32,180 bases of DNA, taken from NCBI GenBank assembly GCA_002394605.1, contig DGUI01000047.1, forward strand, positions 1 through 32,180, given 5' to 3'. The notes beneath the pieces were generated by a model. It did no database searches. It saw only the letters and a program-made list of their open reading frames with translations, and had not been told where the DNA came from. Source of the stretch: Mageeibacillus sp. UBA4314 (GTDB lineage Bacteria > Bacillota > Clostridia > Saccharofermentanales > Saccharofermentanaceae). Position 1 is the stretch's first letter. The number at the start of each line of letters is the position of its first letter. The translations under genes were made by a program, and so were the position numbers. Shown piece by piece: positions 16,079 through 24,565 of the stretch.

Positions 16079-16974
16079 TACCTGTCACCTCCACAATTAC
16101 CGCATCCGCCATGGTGTGTATCGCCCTCCCTGTACTTAAGGAGCGCTCTTCCCTCTTCGGTCCTGTAGAGCTTCATCCTCTCCATGGCCTCATCGAAATC
16201 AACTTCAAATCCGTCGAACTCCGGACCGTCTATGCAGGCGAACTTCACTTCGCCTCCCACGGTCAGACGGCATGCGCCGCACATGCCCGTTCCATCGACC
16301 ATGATGGGGTTCATGCTGACTATCGTGGGAATGTTGTATTTCTTAGTCGTCATGACGCAGAACTTCATCATGATCATCGGTCCTATCGATACGCACAGAT
16401 CATAGTGCTTGCCTTCCTTCTCAATGAGGTCTGCTATGACTTCGGTGACAAGTCCCTTGCGCACATATGAACCGTCGTCCGTCGTGATATACAGATTGCC
16501 GCATACGGCCTTCATCTCATCTTCAAGGATTATCAGATCCTTATTCTTCGCACCTACGATAACGTCGGCGTCGATGCCGTGTTCATGAAGCCACTTGACC
16601 TGGGGATATACGGGCGCCGTTCCAAGACCGCCTGCCACGAAGAGGATCTTCTTCTTCCTGACCTCTTCAATATCATCCGTAACGAGCTCGGAAGGCTGTC
16701 CCAGAGGTCCCACAAAATCATGAACGTATTCGCCTTCATTAAGATCCTTCAGCTTATATGTGCTGGCACCCATCGTCTGAACAGCGATGGTCACGGTGCC
16801 AAGCTCACGGTCGTAATCACAGATCGTCAGCGGGATCCTCTCCCCGTCCTTGTCGATCCTGATGATGACGAACTGACCGGGCTCACAGTACTGAGCGACC
16901 CTTGGTGCCACGATATCCATCTCAAAGATAGTCTCATGGAAAACCCTCTTACGCTTGATCAAATACATAGGCAC
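16078..16974 (-). CDS. NfnA-type sulfide/dihydroorotate dehydrogenase-like FAD/NAD-binding subunit
   Basis: This is the small subunit of the probable Nfn complex. The 298-residue product has an FAD-binding beta barrel (RIPLTICDYD, residues 47-56) and an NAD-binding domain (FVAGGLGTAPVYP). It ends with a [2Fe-2S] region D227-GTGMC232-GAC235...C247. In characterised NfnA the cluster uses three cysteines and an aspartate, which fits this pattern. A short Cys/His/Gly tail (HHGGCGNCGG) ends the protein. The start ATG is preceded by GGAGGTGCCT. Its stop overlaps the start of the nfnB-like gene, so translation is coupled. Confidence 0.9.
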   Translation of the reverse strand: MPMYLIKRKRVFHETIFEMDIVAPRVAQYCEPGQFVIIRIDKDGERIPLTICDYDRELGTVTIAVQTMGASTYKLKDLNEGEYVHDFVGPLGQPSELVTDDIEEVRKKKILFVAGGLGTAPVYPQVKWLHEHGIDADVIVGAKNKDLIILEDEMKAVCGNLYITTDDGSYVRKGLVTEVIADLIEKEGKHYDLCVSIGPMIMMKFCVMTTKKYNIPTIVSMNPIMVDGTGMCGACRLTVGGEVKFACIDGPEFDGFEVDFDEAMERMKLYRTEEGRALLKYREGDTHHGGCGNCGGDR

Positions 16975-16992
16975 CTCCGAAGTGCATAGGAT

Positions 16993-17014
16993 ACTTTAGA
17001 TTATACACTAAAGT
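16993..17014 (-). promoter_or_regulatory. Inverted repeat enclosing the -10 box of the nfn operon
   Basis: ACTTTAG and CTAAAGT form a perfect 7-bp inverted repeat separated by eight bases. On the minus strand those eight bases are TGTATAAT, so the -10 hexamer (17000-17005) lies between the arms. It is in the 47-base gap before nfnA. A -35 candidate TTGAAA lies 14 bases upstream, closer than ideal. This may be an operator for a dimeric regulator; the regulator is unknown and the sequence is not a standard Rex site. Confidence 0.5.
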
Positions 17015-17021
17015 TTGATTT

Positions 17022-18482
17022 TCAAAATAAATATTCCCCGTCAGAGACACTCTCCGTGAAGGTCCTGTCATGCTCCACGAACAGCATGGTGATATTGCTG
17101 TCCTTAACGAGCCTCTCGATCTCCTGCCTCATGTACACGTCGATGTAGTTCAGCGGCTCGTCCCACAGATATAGATCGGCATGTTCACACAGGCTCAGGG
17201 CGATCATGACACACTTCTTCTGGCCTAACGACAGATCGTTCGTATCTCTTTCCAGGGCCTCCTTTGTAAATCCCATCTTGACCAGTACCGTACTGAGGAG
17301 AGTCTTGTCAACGCCCCTGTCAGAAGCGATGCCGTAGATGTCACCTTCAAGTGTAGAAGTATTCTGACCGACATAGGATATCTTAAGTCCCGGAGCGATA
17401 TAACTGTCGCCTTCGACTGTTATGCCCTCAGTGTCACCTCGTCCTGCGATGTATTTGATGAGAGTGCTCTTGCCGCATCCGTTGGCGCCCTGAAGCGAGA
17501 TCTTCATTCCGCGTTCGACCGTAAGATCATCTATCACAGCCACCTGTTCGCCATACCTCATGAGCCTGGCATTCCTGAAATAAACGGGCGTCCTGTTGTG
17601 GTGCTCCGTACCTGAGATCTTGAGCTTTTCCGTCTTCTCAAGGTCCTTGAGAAGGCTCCTCTTCTCCTCGAGCTTTATCTCGTTGCGCTGCTCCAGGTTC
17701 TTGGAAAGCGACATGAGCTTTTTTGCCTTTGAACCCTCATAAGCCCTTGCCCAGTGGTTCTGTGCGACCTTGGACGGGGCTTTCGATCTGTTCTTGTAGC
17801 TCTCCGCTTTGTTGGACCACTGCGCATTCTTCTTCATGGCGGATTCGATCGATGTGATCTCCTTATTGAGCTGGTCATTACGCGATCTCTCGCCTGCCAT
17901 CCTCTGCTCGTTATTCTCCCACCATGTGGAGTAGGATGCCGCAACCAGTTCTATACCCGTTTTTGTGATGACCATCGTGTGATCCGTGCACATGTCCAGG
18001 AAGCTGCGGTCGTGGGAAATTAGTATGAATCCGTCCTTGCCCGACAGATACTCTGCAACCTTCTCCCTTCCCTGAAGATCAAGGTGGTTTGTCGGCTCGT
18101 CGATGAGCGGATACGCACCCTCCACGGCGAAAAGTTTCGCGAGCATCAGCTTCGTCCTCTCGCCTCCCGACAGTGTCTCATAAGGCCTCCACATGATGTC
18201 GGGGTCAGCACCCAGGAGATTAAGCTCCTTCCTCACCTTCCACTCCTCAACATCAGGGTCTTCCGTGAGAGGAAAATCAATGGTCTCAGGAACACCGGTG
18301 ACCGTTCCCTCAAAGGGCAGTTCCCCCCTCAGTATCCTGAGGAAAGTCGTCTTCCCCCTGCCGTTGCGGCCGGCAAGCGCCAGACGCCACGAAGTATCGA
18401 TCCCGACCGTGACGTCATGGAAGAGTTCAAATTCAGATCCGTCGTATCCGAAAGTAAGATTATTAATGTTTATCAATGGCAT
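17022..18482 (-). CDS. Lsa-like ABC-F ribosome protection protein
   Basis: ABC-F proteins of this kind bind the ribosomal E site and release lincosamide, streptogramin A and pleuromutilin antibiotics; the spectrum here is inferred. The 486 residues hold two ABC domains and no membrane segment. The first has Walker A GRNGRGKT (38-45), LSGGE and IDEPTNHLD; the second has GANGCGKST, LSLGQ and WDEPLNYID. They are joined by a charged helical linker (~190-280). Opening (NLTFGYDGSEFELFHD) and length match the Lsa family best. The start follows AAGGAGGG. It has its own promoter, leader peptide and attenuator. Confidence 0.9.
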   Translation of the reverse strand: MPLININNLTFGYDGSEFELFHDVTVGIDTSWRLALAGRNGRGKTTFLRILRGELPFEGTVTGVPETIDFPLTEDPDVEEWKVRKELNLLGADPDIMWRPYETLSGGERTKLMLAKLFAVEGAYPLIDEPTNHLDLQGREKVAEYLSGKDGFILISHDRSFLDMCTDHTMVITKTGIELVAASYSTWWENNEQRMAGERSRNDQLNKEITSIESAMKKNAQWSNKAESYKNRSKAPSKVAQNHWARAYEGSKAKKLMSLSKNLEQRNEIKLEEKRSLLKDLEKTEKLKISGTEHHNRTPVYFRNARLMRYGEQVAVIDDLTVERGMKISLQGANGCGKSTLIKYIAGRGDTEGITVEGDSYIAPGLKISYVGQNTSTLEGDIYGIASDRGVDKTLLSTVLVKMGFTKEALERDTNDLSLGQKKCVMIALSLCEHADLYLWDEPLNYIDVYMRQEIERLVKDSNITMLFVEHDRTFTESVSDGEYLF

Positions 18483-18525
18483 ATAGATCCCTCCTTAAAT
18501 AGAATCCTCCGCCGGATAAATCAAA

Positions 18526-18551
18526 CAGCCGCGACTTGACGGCCGCGGCTG
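18526..18551 (-). terminator. Attenuator terminator upstream of the ABC-F gene
   Basis: The minus strand reads CAGCCGCG, a 10-base loop and CGCGGCTG, followed by TTTGATTTAT. It lies between the leader peptide and the ABC-F start. Its left arm contains CCGCGG, which could instead pair with TCGCGG in the earlier leader (18599-18604). Confidence 0.75.
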
Positions 18552-18618
18552 ATCATCACACATTCAATACAATATAAGAACACATAAAAAGACTTATCCG
18601 CGAGGCAGTTTATAAACT

Positions 18619-18639
18619 TCAGCAGATCGTCTTCTTCAT
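18619..18639 (-). CDS. Six-residue leader peptide of the ABC-F gene (MKKTIC)
   Basis: ATG at 18639 encodes M-K-K-T-I-C and a TGA stop. AGGAGG lies seven bases upstream, an excellent ribosome binding site for such a short frame. A perfect 12-bp palindrome AGTTTATAAACT (18607-18618) follows the stop. The arrangement promoter, strong-RBS mini-ORF, terminator, ABC-F gene is that of antibiotic-responsive ribosome-mediated attenuation. No protein role beyond regulation is expected. Confidence 0.7.
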   Translation of the reverse strand: MKKTIC

Positions 18640-18670
18640 TGGTGTTCCTCCTGTTATCTATTCTGACGCG

Positions 18671-18699
18671 ATAATACCTTACTTATTACCGCTTGTCAA
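18671..18699 (-). promoter_or_regulatory. Promoter of the ABC-F transcript
   Basis: The minus strand has a perfect TTGACA (18694-18699), a 17-base spacer and TATTAT (18671-18676). It overlaps the 3' end of the mrp gene and would start transcription about 25 bases before the leader peptide. Confidence 0.75.
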
Positions 18700-19557
18700 C
18701 AATCCTTCGATCCTGGAGATCGTGTTCGTCAGAAGATCTCCGTTAACGTCCTCTGCCTTGCCTGAATCGACAAGTGTCATTATCTTCGCATCGAGAGGGA
18801 GCTTATCAAGGATGACAAGACCCGCCTCGCCTGAAGACTGTGCGAGAGTATCGTCATTGCCCCAGAGCGGGAGCTTCTCGCCGCAGTGAGGGCAGATCGT
18901 GTAACTCATGTTCTCGACAACGCCGAGCACGTTGATGTTCATCATGCGCGCCATGTTGCGTGCCTTGCCCACGATCATGGATACGAGATCCTGAGGTGTG
19001 GATACGAGTACGAGTCCGTCGATCGGGATGGACTGGAAAACAGTGAGCGGAACATCACCGGTGCCCGGAGGCATATCGATGAGGAGGACATCTAATGTAC
19101 CCCAATCCACATCCGTCCAGAACTGCTTGACCAGACCTGAGATGACAGGTCCTCTCCATACAACGGGAGCTTCCTCATCGTCCATGATGAGGTTAAGGCT
19201 TACTGCCTTGATGCCGCCCTTTGTAGATACGGGCATGATCCTGTTCTCTTCATTGGACAGGAGCCTTTCCGTAAGCCCGAAAGCCCTCGGAATTGAAGGT
19301 CCCGTCACGTCAGCATCAAGGATGCCGACCTTATAACCTTTGCGCATGAGCTCCACTGCGAGCATGCTCGTCACAAAGGACTTGCCTACTCCACCCTTAC
19401 CGCTCGCTACGCCAATGACCGTAGTGATCTTCGAATCGCCGCCCAAAGGCTCGATCCCGGGTACCGCACTGTTCTTGATCTCCGCCTTGACTGAAGGGCA
19501 TGAATTCTGGGACGTGCAGCCGCTTGCATGAGGACAACTGTCGCATGCTGATGACAT
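18679..19557 (-). CDS. Mrp/NBP35-family P-loop ATPase, Fe-S cluster carrier
   Basis: Members of this family bind and transfer [4Fe-4S] clusters to target proteins in an ATP-dependent way. The 292-residue product has a Cys-rich N terminus (C5, C8, C14, C20). A deviant Walker A follows (GKGGVGKS, ending at residue 60), then DADVTGPSIP, the switch region DMPPGTGDVPL and, near the C terminus, CPHCG, the bridging-cluster CxxC. The N-terminal cysteine set resembles NBP35 more than the short ApbC. The start follows GGAGGTGG. A TGATATAAT extended -10 lies upstream. Confidence 0.92.
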   Translation of the reverse strand: MSSACDSCPHASGCTSQNSCPSVKAEIKNSAVPGIEPLGGDSKITTVIGVASGKGGVGKSFVTSMLAVELMRKGYKVGILDADVTGPSIPRAFGLTERLLSNEENRIMPVSTKGGIKAVSLNLIMDDEEAPVVWRGPVISGLVKQFWTDVDWGTLDVLLIDMPPGTGDVPLTVFQSIPIDGLVLVSTPQDLVSMIVGKARNMARMMNINVLGVVENMSYTICPHCGEKLPLWGNDDTLAQSSGEAGLVILDKLPLDAKIMTLVDSGKAEDVNGDLLTNTISRIEGLLTSGNK

Positions 19558-19602
19558 ATATATCCACCTCCGACATAATGATATTCGTAATAACGGCTTA
19601 TG

Positions 19603-19611
19603 ATTATATCA
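19603..19611 (-). promoter_or_regulatory. Extended -10 promoter candidate for mrp
   Basis: The minus strand reads TGATATAAT (TGn plus TATAAT) about 50 bases before the mrp start codon. There is no clear -35, which extended -10 promoters can do without. Confidence 0.5.
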
Positions 19612-19614
19612 CAA

Positions 19615-21078
19615 TTATGAGTAGAGGTCTTTTATATGCGGATATAGTTTTACAAAGAACTCATAACCCTTGTCGTAGTCAGAAGATATCTTCTCATCCG
19701 GATCGACATATCCGTCATATTTAACGATCTTAGAACATGCCTCTTCGACATCCTTATAGCAGCCGTCACCAACCGCTGCGAGGATGGCGCCGCCCAGCGC
19801 CGGACCTTCATCGTTCTTAAGCGTCTTGACCCTTATGTTCAGTACGTTAGCTACTATCTTCCTCCACACGGGGCTCTTGGCTCCGCCGCCGCAGATGCAT
19901 GTCTCTTTTACATCGATGCCCATCGATCTTGCTACCTCGAGGCAGTCCCTCATGCCGTAAGCAACGCCCTCGAGGACAGCCTGCGTCATCTGCGTTCTCG
20001 TTGTGTCCATGCTCATCCCGATAAACATCGATCTGACGAGCGGATCGTTATGCGGCGATCTCTCACCCATCAGGTACGGCAGGAAGTAAACACTGTTCCT
20101 GCCCAGCTCCGTCATACCTTTCTGAACGGCACTGTAATCCCTGTCGCCAAGTATCTCATCCATCCACCACTTGTTGCATGAAGCCGCCGACAGCATGCAT
20201 CCCATAATGTGATATTTCTTATCCGCATGCGCGAAAAAGTGCAGCGCATTATTACCCAGCTCCGCATATGAATCCGAAGTAATGAATATGGTCCCAGAAG
20301 TGCCGAGTGATATATTGCACCTGCCTGCGCCAACAGTGCCCGTTCCGATCGCAGCCGCTGCATTATCGCCTGCGCCTGCACATACCTTGACATCTCCTTC
20401 AAGACCTAAGTCTTCTCCAATGTCTGCCTTGACGGTTCCGACGACGTCACTGCTTTCGTGAAGTTTGGGAAGCATGTCTTCTCTTATGCCGCAGATGTCC
20501 AGCATGCCGGATGACCAGCACTTGTTACCGACATCGAGTAGCAGCATGCCCGATGCATCAGAATAGTCGCAGCTGTATTCACCCGTGAGCCTGAAGATGA
20601 GATAATCCTTCGGAAGCATTATCTTCCTGATCCTTCTGAAGTTATCAGGTTCGTTCTCCCTGACCCACAATATCTTCGGAGCAGTAAAACCCGCGAACGC
20701 GATATTGCCCGTCATCCTCACGAGCTCATCCCTGCCGATGACATCGTTAAGATAAGCCGTCTCTTTTGTTGTCCTGCCGTCGTTCCAGAGTATGGCAGGC
20801 CTTATCACCTCATCATCCTCATCGAGGATAACGAGGCCGTGCATCTGACCGCCAACACCGATCCCTCTTACATCAGAGGGATCGGTGCCGCTTATCAGTT
20901 CTCTTATGCCTTCTATCGTGTGATCATACCAGTCGTGAGGATCCTGCTCAGACCACCCGGGATTGGGAAACATCAGCCCGTATTCCCTGGTGACCTTGTT
21001 GAGGATGTTGCCATCCTGATCCATCAGCAGGAGCTTGACTCCGCTGGTACCGAGATCTACGCCTATATACGTTTTCAT
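19615..21078 (-). CDS. xylB: FGGY-family carbohydrate kinase, xylulokinase-like
   Basis: It is predicted to phosphorylate a ketopentose such as D-xylulose. The 487 residues show the FGGY signatures: the phosphate-binding GVDLGTSGVKLLLMD (residues 6-20), GVGGQMHGLVILD typical of xylulokinases, PAILWNDGRT and GAGDNAAAAIGTGTV. The C-terminal nucleotide-binding ICGGGAKSPVWRKIVANVL is also present. The start ATG overlaps the stop of the upstream FucI-like isomerase by four bases (ATGA), so the two proteins are probably made together. The substrate is thus set by the isomerase: xylulose, ribulose or fuculose remain possible, with the kinase signature favouring xylulose. Confidence 0.88.
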   Translation of the reverse strand: MKTYIGVDLGTSGVKLLLMDQDGNILNKVTREYGLMFPNPGWSEQDPHDWYDHTIEGIRELISGTDPSDVRGIGVGGQMHGLVILDEDDEVIRPAILWNDGRTTKETAYLNDVIGRDELVRMTGNIAFAGFTAPKILWVRENEPDNFRRIRKIMLPKDYLIFRLTGEYSCDYSDASGMLLLDVGNKCWSSGMLDICGIREDMLPKLHESSDVVGTVKADIGEDLGLEGDVKVCAGAGDNAAAAIGTGTVGAGRCNISLGTSGTIFITSDSYAELGNNALHFFAHADKKYHIMGCMLSAASCNKWWMDEILGDRDYSAVQKGMTELGRNSVYFLPYLMGERSPHNDPLVRSMFIGMSMDTTRTQMTQAVLEGVAYGMRDCLEVARSMGIDVKETCICGGGAKSPVWRKIVANVLNIRVKTLKNDEGPALGGAILAAVGDGCYKDVEEACSKIVKYDGYVDPDEKISSDYDKGYEFFVKLYPHIKDLYS

Positions 21079-22580
21079 GCGAACGGATTCTCTGTTCTGT
21101 AGAGAACTCCTGAAGGTCTGTTGTAATCGATCTCTTCAACGTCAACGCCGAGCATCTTGAATACCTCATAGAGGAGCTTGCCGTGATGTCCGAAAGCAAT
21201 TGCCGCATGATGAGGATAGTTCTTCTCAACGAGCACGTGTCTGTAGAACCTTCCCATCTCAGGGATCGCGAAGATACCGATGCCGCCGAATGACCTTGTC
21301 CTTACGGGCAGTACCTCACCCTGCGCGATGTAAGCGCGGAGTGTTGTATCAGCCGTTGACTGGAGTCTGTATACGGTTGCCTTGCCGGGTGCGATATCGC
21401 CCTCGAGCGTACCGTTCGTAACTTCCTCGGGAAGTGACCTTGCCATGATCTTCTGGTTCTTCATTTCGCAGAAGGCGAGCTTCGTTGAAGCAGTATTGCC
21501 GCAGTGGAATCCCATGAACGTATCAGTGATCTTGTAGTCATAACAAAACTTACCCTTGATCTCTTCGTTATACATATCCTTCGGGACTGAATTGTTGATG
21601 TCGAGGAGCGTAACGATGTCGTTACTTACAACGCTTCCGATGTATTCACTTAACGCGCCGTAGATATCGACTTCGCATGATACCGGGATGCCTCTCTTGG
21701 CAAGACGGCTGTTGACAAAGCACGGAACAAATCCGAACTGCGTCTGGAATGCGGGCCAGCACTTGCCTGCGATGGTAACGTACTTCCTGCTACCCTTATG
21801 AGCGTCGATCCAGTCAAGGAGAGTAAGCTCATACTGAGCGAGCTTGCTGAGGATCTCAGGCTTCTTATTGCCTGCTCCGAGCTCTGCTGCCATGTCGTCA
21901 ACGACGGAAGGGATCCTCGGATCGCCCTCATGCTTATTGAAAGCCTCGAACAGGTCGAGCTCTGAATTCTCTTCGATCTCAACGCCGATGTTGTAGAGCT
22001 GCTTGATGGGAGCATTGCATGCGAGGAAGTCCTGCGGTCTGGGGCCGAAGCCGATTATCTTCAGGTTCCTTACTGCAGAGACCGTCTTGGCGATCGTGTG
22101 GAAATCAGCGATCATGTCAGCGCATTCATCCGCATCGCCGACAGGGTATTCGGGGATATATGCCTTGAGGTTGCGCAGCTTCAGATTGTAGCTCGCATTG
22201 AGCATTCCGCAGTATGCGTCTCCCCTGTCATCAAGGAGCTTATCGCCTGCTTCCTCAGCAGCTGCGATGACCATCGAAGGACCATCGAAATACTTAACGA
22301 GCAGCGTCTCGGGAGTCTCGGGTCCGAAGTTGCCGAGATAGACAGTCAGGGCATCACATCCTGCCGCCTTTATGTCTGCCAAAGCCTTCTCCATGTCGAC
22401 TTCATTCTCGACTGTAACCTTGCACTCGTAGATGTCGCCGTACCTTGCCTTATAGCTAGCCACAACGGCAGCTCTCCTGCTCTCTGACAAGCTCATCGGG
22501 AAACAGTCTCTGCTGACTGCGATGATACCCATCTTGATCTCCGGCATGTTCTCTGAGAAAGTCTTTGCAATACCCGTCAT
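21075..22580 (-). CDS. L-fucose/L-arabinose isomerase family protein
   Basis: It is predicted to be an aldose-ketose isomerase using a divalent metal. The 501-residue protein has the FucI-type layout. Residues matching the metal ligands of E. coli FucI are visible: E303 in SCEVDIYGA, D327 in TLLDINN and a histidine in NYPHHAAIAFGHHGKL (455-468). It is shorter than classical FucI (about 590 residues). The gene directly precedes and overlaps the xylulokinase-like gene. AGGAGG lies before the ATG. No transporter, fuculose aldolase or regulator is next to it, so the sugar is uncertain: D-arabinose, L-fucose or D-xylose are candidates. Confidence 0.82.
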   Translation of the reverse strand: MTGIAKTFSENMPEIKMGIIAVSRDCFPMSLSESRRAAVVASYKARYGDIYECKVTVENEVDMEKALADIKAAGCDALTVYLGNFGPETPETLLVKYFDGPSMVIAAAEEAGDKLLDDRGDAYCGMLNASYNLKLRNLKAYIPEYPVGDADECADMIADFHTIAKTVSAVRNLKIIGFGPRPQDFLACNAPIKQLYNIGVEIEENSELDLFEAFNKHEGDPRIPSVVDDMAAELGAGNKKPEILSKLAQYELTLLDWIDAHKGSRKYVTIAGKCWPAFQTQFGFVPCFVNSRLAKRGIPVSCEVDIYGALSEYIGSVVSNDIVTLLDINNSVPKDMYNEEIKGKFCYDYKITDTFMGFHCGNTASTKLAFCEMKNQKIMARSLPEEVTNGTLEGDIAPGKATVYRLQSTADTTLRAYIAQGEVLPVRTRSFGGIGIFAIPEMGRFYRHVLVEKNYPHHAAIAFGHHGKLLYEVFKMLGVDVEEIDYNRPSGVLYRTENPFA

Positions 22581-22683
22581 TTTGATAATCCTCCTGTGAA
22601 AGATAAACTGTTGTTCTACCAGTTCATTCTAACACACGGGCAGGTTGAAAATTTTACGCAAAAACAGGGTTTTCTTTTGAGGT

Positions 22684-23469
22684 TTACTTCCCCTTCAACT
22701 CATCAACATAGTATTTGTACCGCTTCAGATTATACTTCCCTTTGTTCACGGTCCGCTCGCCGTACTCGATGGCTTCCTTCGGGCAGTTGCCCAGGCACGC
22801 CATGCAGTGCGTACAGGTGCTGCCCCAGGAAGGCTTGCCGTCCGTGATCCTGATGTTATTTAGGGGGCACAGCTTAGCACAAAGTCCGCACCCCACACAG
22901 CTGTCAGACACAGTGAAATCATCCGCCTTGAACACCTTGCTGCACCACACGGGATTGAACGGGAGCGTGACCACTTTCTCGAGGAAGAAGACATATCGGT
23001 GCGGAAGCTTGCCGCCATCCCTTATGATATCCGCGACCTCATCGATCCTCTGATAAGCGTTCTTAAGCCTCTCCTCCGTCTGTTCCTTGCCGAGCATGTC
23101 ATACTTCTTGCTGACAGGATAATTCCTGGGCATGACAAACTCGGTATAGCCCCTGAAAGTCATCCCTTTCCTGCGCATCAATGACTTGCCGAGCGGTCCC
23201 GAACTGCCGGCATAACCGCCGCTCGTGAACACGAAGTACACATCCTTGCACCCCTCGAGCGGGAGATCCCTCAGAAACGCCGTAAAGAACCTCGGCATCT
23301 CACATACATATACCGGAGAACAGATTATCCACGGCCTGTCGCTTAATAGCGGCGAGAGGTCATTGTTCTTTATCCTGTCGATGAGGTTTAAGCACTCGTC
23401 ACCGATGCGCGATGCGATCTCGCGCGCGATGAATTCTGTATTGCCCGTTGCTGAGAAATAGATGACCAT
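22684..23469 (-). CDS. EFR1-type protein: flavodoxin-like domain plus two [4Fe-4S] ferredoxin motifs
   Basis: This is a predicted cytoplasmic electron carrier or oxidoreductase. The 261 residues (ATG at 23469 with GGAG upstream; the longer frame to 23556 lacks similarity) start MVIYFSATGNTEFIA, the flavodoxin phosphate-binding loop. A flavodoxin-like fold continues to ~170. The C-terminal third carries CVGCGLCAKLCP and CTHCMACLGNCP, two [4Fe-4S] sites. This domain order matches the proteins called EFR1 family ferrodoxin in clostridia. It is 10 bases downstream of an unknown membrane protein gene and is probably in its transcript. Confidence 0.85.
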   Translation of the reverse strand: MVIYFSATGNTEFIAREIASRIGDECLNLIDRIKNNDLSPLLSDRPWIICSPVYVCEMPRFFTAFLRDLPLEGCKDVYFVFTSGGYAGSSGPLGKSLMRRKGMTFRGYTEFVMPRNYPVSKKYDMLGKEQTEERLKNAYQRIDEVADIIRDGGKLPHRYVFFLEKVVTLPFNPVWCSKVFKADDFTVSDSCVGCGLCAKLCPLNNIRITDGKPSWGSTCTHCMACLGNCPKEAIEYGERTVNKGKYNLKRYKYYVDELKGK

Positions 23470-23479
23470 GGGAACTCCT

Positions 23480-24538
23480 TTAGAACAGTTTGCGGATAGT
23501 GTTCCTGTCGGGCGAATTGAGCCACGCGTCAAGGAGCCTTCCGTCGGATGAGACAATGATCTTCACATACCTCGCTTCGCCGTCCTCAGGCTTAAGCTCG
23601 TAGTAGTAATCGGTTCCGTTCGAATTTGGCAGATGGTACTCGCCGTTAGGCTGACCGATCTTCCCCGTCGCTATCGCATCATCAAGAGTTACGCACTGTG
23701 CCAGAAGCTGTTCCATCTCGTCAGCCGTTATCGGTTCTGTCGATGACTCCGTCCAGCGGTAAGCTTTGCCGCCGATCCTCCTGGCACTGACCTCGCCGGG
23801 AGTGCAGATGTTGCAGACAAGATAATCATTTCCGCCGTGATCGATCACGGAGCCGTTTGACGTCAGGTAATAGTCAACATATCCGCCAAGGTTATAGACC
23901 TCAAAGCCCATGACCCCGATCCCGTCAGGGTCGGTGTCGTTCTCATAGCAGAACGACAGCTTCAGATAGTAAGACTCATCGCCCAGGTTAACATTAAACG
24001 AATAGTTCGAATGGCTCTCCCTTACGCCCCTGTTGGCACTTCCGCCGCCGGACGAACCGCTGTTCTTAAACTCAAGCCCCGCAAGTCCCCCCGGATACTC
24101 CTCGAAAAAGGCTTCCATCTTCCTATTGAAATCCGGATCCTCCTGAATGGATTTCGCGAAATTCTTCCTGAACAGATCCTTATCCCCCTTATCCGCATAA
24201 GTCAGCAGATACGACAGCGCCTGCTCTGCCCCCTTATCGTCAGTGACATGCGTGTTCTGCCACACCTCAACGACATTATCGGCCCGGCTCTCAACATGTG
24301 CCCTGTTGATCTCGGATGATATGACATTGACTGCTATCACGATCAGTATAATGAGCGACGGCAGCATCAGCACCGCCCCTGTGATTATCAGCGCAAGAGG
24401 CGACTTCTTCCCCTCATTCTTCGGCTTGCATTTACGGACGATACCGATGATCAGGAGCGTCAGTCCGATCAGAAAAACGATACCGAGTATCACTGCTATT
24501 ATTATCGCTACAAGGAACAAAGCTGTTGCGAGTGCCAT
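23480..24538 (-). CDS. Membrane-anchored protein of unknown function (possibly DUF5104-like extracellular part)
   Basis: I do not recognise a named function. The 352-residue protein has two N-terminal transmembrane helices (about residues 8-34 and 48-72) separated by a basic loop (RKCKPKNEGKK). A soluble part follows with a helical segment (~80-140: LLTYADKGDKDLFRKNFAKS) resembling small clostridial DUF5104 domains, a Gly/Ser-rich linker (NSGSSGGGSANRG) and a beta-rich domain to the end. Topology suggests the soluble part faces outside. An AAGGAG lies 14 bases before the ATG, slightly far. It is followed closely by the EFR1 gene and preceded by a lipoprotein gene, so the three may form a unit. 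Confidence 0.7.
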   Translation of the reverse strand: MALATALFLVAIIIAVILGIVFLIGLTLLIIGIVRKCKPKNEGKKSPLALIITGAVLMLPSLIILIVIAVNVISSEINRAHVESRADNVVEVWQNTHVTDDKGAEQALSYLLTYADKGDKDLFRKNFAKSIQEDPDFNRKMEAFFEEYPGGLAGLEFKNSGSSGGGSANRGVRESHSNYSFNVNLGDESYYLKLSFCYENDTDPDGIGVMGFEVYNLGGYVDYYLTSNGSVIDHGGNDYLVCNICTPGEVSARRIGGKAYRWTESSTEPITADEMEQLLAQCVTLDDAIATGKIGQPNGEYHLPNSNGTDYYYELKPEDGEARYVKIIVSSDGRLLDAWLNSPDRNTIRKLF

Positions 24539-24565
24539 ATGGTGTATCAGGTCTCCTTAGGTGGT

